The notes under the pieces are model-generated. The model saw only the letters and a program-made list of their open reading frames with translations. It was not told the origin of the DNA and did not search any database. From positions 1-5,567 of the forward strand of contig JACSSB010000132.1 in NCBI GenBank assembly GCA_014879435.1: a DNA stretch of 5,567 nt. The letters are read 5' to 3'. The DNA is from Phycisphaerales bacterium (lineage in GTDB: Bacteria; Pseudomonadota; Gammaproteobacteria; Competibacterales; Competibacteraceae). Positions 5,499-5,567 of this stretch are shown piece after piece. Position numbers and translations under genes: made by a program. How positions within the stretch are numbered: position 1 is the first letter of the stretch; every line of letters starts with the position of its first letter.

Positions 5499-5567
5499 GT
5501 AATGTCCCCGTTTATGGGATGTAATGTCCCCGTTTATGGGATGTAATGTCCCCGTTTATGGGATGTA
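5499..5567 (+). repeat. Three perfect 22-bp tandem repeats (array continues past window)
   Basis: Units at 5499-5520, 5521-5542 and 5543-5564 are identical, and the last three bases (GTA) begin a fourth. Each unit has the core ATGTCCCCGTTTATGGG, with TCCC and GGGA forming a small inverted repeat inside. There are no spacers, so it is not a CRISPR array. Twenty-two bp is two helical turns, typical of plasmid or phage iterons. IS21-family elements also carry repeated transposase-binding sites at their ends. The window gives no coding sequence to decide between them. Confidence 0.85.

Larger units (their letters stand above)
5041..5567. other. Gene-poor, AT-rich region with repeats
   Basis: No convincing gene was found on either strand. 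The longest frame is a plus-strand 62-codon frame (5104-5292, TTG start, or ATG at 5134 for 52 aa) with no ribosome site and no recognised similarity. Base composition is visibly lower in GC than the genes to the left, especially 5380-5500. The region holds the repeats listed separately and presumably the promoter that fires leftward into moaA, though I cannot place that with confidence. Confidence 0.6.

Noticed and set aside
5499..5567. CRISPR array
   Set aside because: The 22-bp units follow each other directly with no spacers.

Overview
The window reads as a piece of a Gammaproteobacterial chromosome. MoaA and the FeSOD resemble gammaproteobacterial versions, and the long oxidoreductase lines up with Escherichia coli YdeP along its whole length. 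This is judged by eye, with no database search. All confidently called genes lie on the minus strand, so the transcription order is right to left: moaA, then a secreted iron superoxide dismutase (sodB-like), then ydeP, then cydA, which runs off the left edge after 142 codons.

Layout, right to left. 5041-5567 has no convincing gene. It is visibly AT-richer than the genes and carries several repeat systems: three perfect 22-bp tandem repeats at the very edge, a diverged copy of their core about 150 bp to the left, and a helically phased run of GTTTAAA motifs between them. This could be the end of a mobile element (IS21-like) or an iteron-type protein-binding array; the window cuts it off. 4787-5040 is the moaA leader. 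It contains a 43-codon and a 12-codon open frame and several CCTCC/GGAGG segments that can pair in alternative ways. 3758-4786 is moaA, 2884-3603 a Tat-signal FeSOD, 441-2705 a YdeP-type molybdopterin oxidoreductase, and 1-428 the N-terminus of a CioA-type cytochrome bd oxidase subunit I.

How the genes fit together. MoaA makes the first intermediate of molybdenum cofactor, and YdeP belongs to a family that uses bis-MGD molybdenum cofactor. ydeP and cydA are only 12 nt apart and almost certainly co-transcribed. This puts a molybdoenzyme of unknown physiological reaction in one operon with a quinol:O2 oxidase. The exported FeSOD next to them would remove superoxide outside the cytoplasmic membrane. 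The theme is respiration and oxygen/acid stress; the functional link between YdeP and the bd oxidase is inference.

The most unusual points are the ydeP-cydA pairing, the Tat-exported FeSOD, the small-ORF/anti-SD moaA leader, and the repeat array at the right edge.
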